This document shows, one piece after another, positions 63,071 through 64,000 of a DNA stretch of 64,000 bases. The notes beneath the pieces are model-generated. The model worked only from the letters and a program-made list of their open reading frames with translations. It made no database searches and had not been told where the DNA came from. Position numbers and translations under genes: made by a program. The DNA comes from Vallitalea sp. Lineage in GTDB: Bacteria > Bacillota > Clostridia > Lachnospirales > Vallitaleaceae. The stretch's first letter is position 1. Every line of letters begins with the position of its first letter. Location of the stretch: NCBI GenBank assembly GCA_025210515.1, contig JAOARM010000003.1:1-64000 (forward strand), in the 5' to 3' direction.

Positions 63071-63982
63071 GTGTACTTAGAAGTTTATATTGATATTGTC
63101 TTTATTATTAACTTATTAATGGATTATATTATATTATTTATAGTTAAAGTAATGACAAAGAAAAATACGAAAAAAATAAGATTGCTAATTGGTGCTCTAG
63201 TTGGAGCGTTAATGATGTGTATTATCGTCATTCTTCCGTATAGTAATTACTTGTTTAATGTTATAGTTGGGTATTTATTAACAAGTTTGTTAATAGTATA
63301 CATATCATTTAAACCAAGTAGGCTAAGTGAATTAATTAAGTTAACAGTTATAATGTATTTAAGTGCTATTATGCTTGGTGGGATAATGTTTGCCTTATAT
63401 TACTATTCATTTATTGGAGTAGAAATAAGTAAAGTAATTAATGGTACATATAATATGGATTTGAAAGTGGGCTTGTTTATTCTTTTTGGAATAATTGCTC
63501 TTATTATATTTAAAGTGATTGGAAAAATTATCACTAGCACAGCTGTAATTAATAAAAATCTATTTGGAATTGAAATTAATATTAATAACCATAAAATTAA
63601 TGTAAATGGATTATTAGATACAGGAAACAATCTATACGACCCAATAACTAATAATCCTGTTATAATTGCTGAAAGCGATTTATTAAAAAAATTCATGGAA
63701 GAAGATAATTTTAATAAGTTAAACAATATATCTAACAATTTGTATAACGTAACAGATTTTGTTGAGCTTGGACAACTAAGTAAACTAAAGCTAAGATTAA
63801 TTCCTTTTTCATCTTTGGGAAATGATAACGGCATGTTACTTGGCATAGTAGCTGATAATATATGCATTAATATTGGAGATGAAAAAAAAGATTTTAATGA
63901 TGTAGTTATTGCTGTCTATAATAAAAAACTATCTAATGATAACAGCTATCAAGTTCTAATACATCCAGAATTGGTGAGTTAA
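63071..63982 (+). CDS. spoIIGA: Sporulation sigma-E factor-processing peptidase
   Basis: A 303-residue membrane aspartic protease that cleaves pro-SigE in the mother cell. Five hydrophobic segments fill residues 1-155. The cytosolic protease domain has the catalytic motif VNGLLDTGNNLYDPITNNPV with Asp at 183, and then LRLIPFSSLGNDNGMLLGI. GTG 63071 follows a very strong GGAGGGGGG. After the stop codon, TAAGGAGATATT near the window end looks like the ribosome binding site of the next gene, expected to be sigE. Confidence 0.94.
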   Translation: MYLEVYIDIVFIINLLMDYIILFIVKVMTKKNTKKIRLLIGALVGALMMCIIVILPYSNYLFNVIVGYLLTSLLIVYISFKPSRLSELIKLTVIMYLSAIMLGGIMFALYYYSFIGVEISKVINGTYNMDLKVGLFILFGIIALIIFKVIGKIITSTAVINKNLFGIEININNHKINVNGLLDTGNNLYDPITNNPVIIAESDLLKKFMEEDNFNKLNNISNNLYNVTDFVELGQLSKLKLRLIPFSSLGNDNGMLLGIVADNICINIGDEKKDFNDVVIAVYNKKLSNDNSYQVLIHPELVS

Positions 63983-64000
63983 GGAGATATTATACGTATA

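Noticed and set aside
63403-63867. 154-residue frame on the minus strand inside spoIIGA
   Set aside because: Shadow of a membrane-protein gene; hydrophobic by complementarity, with no start signals.

Overview
The window is a very AT-rich chromosomal segment from an endospore-forming, low-GC Firmicute of the class Clostridia. Gene orders shared with Bacillus and Clostridium support this: mutS-mutL-miaA-hfq-ynbB, rpsU-yqeY-yqfC-yqfD-phoH-pgpH-ybeY-dgkA-cdd, and an mraZ-to-ftsZ division and cell-wall cluster followed by spoIIGA. Sporulation genes (yqfC, yqfD, a Spo0E-like peptide, a SpoVB-like flippase, a BofC-domain protein, spoVD, spoIIGA) point the same way. A member of the Lachnospirales or a related order is plausible, but genus cannot be read from the sequence. 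Nothing looks like a prophage, a CRISPR array or an rRNA/tRNA operon.

Layout. 1-5.8 kb: an RpiR-type regulator, a flavoprotein, aroH, cmk, ispH and a four-S1-domain protein, closed by a terminator. 5.8-8.3 kb: a lone CheR methyltransferase converging with a YprB-like exonuclease, then a holin-like membrane protein. 8.4-17.6 kb: miaB, mutS, a three-copy structured repeat array, mutL, miaA, hfq and a PLP enzyme. 17.7-20.6 kb: two MITE-like elements around an MBL-fold protein, an orphan membrane protein and UvsE. 20.8-28.7 kb: alaS, a CapA-like lipoprotein, a DUF2294 protein, and a DUF4914 plus OFA-type transporter pair. 28.9-36.3 kb: the rpsU/yqf/phoH block. 36.4-45.1 kb: a flippase, a BofC-domain protein, NUDIX, a coiled-coil protein, a phosphoesterase, a DUF91 nuclease, ychF and a 57-residue protein. 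45.4-64 kb: lgt, a Spo0E-like peptide, then mraZ, rsmH, ftsL, two class B PBPs, murE, murF, mraY, murD, a SEDS protein, murA, divIB, ftsZ and spoIIGA.

The strongest unexplained signal is a family of intergenic elements sharing two hairpin tips (stem AAAC/GTTT around a GTC loop, then stem GCC/GGC around a GTC-type loop) inside a long closing stem. Three tandem copies lie between mutS and mutL, one inverted copy lies after ftsZ, and two diverged copies with terminal inverted repeats lie at 17.7 and 20.5 kb. Stems change by compensatory or wobble-preserving substitutions while the tips stay the same, as expected for a folded nucleic acid under selection. Two regulatory sites also stand out: four GTGGT direct repeats at an exact 10-bp period before mraZ (a candidate MraZ operator), and a spoIIGA promoter with a 21-bp spacer and a Spo0A-box-like sequence over the -35, resembling the spoIIG promoter of Bacillus subtilis.
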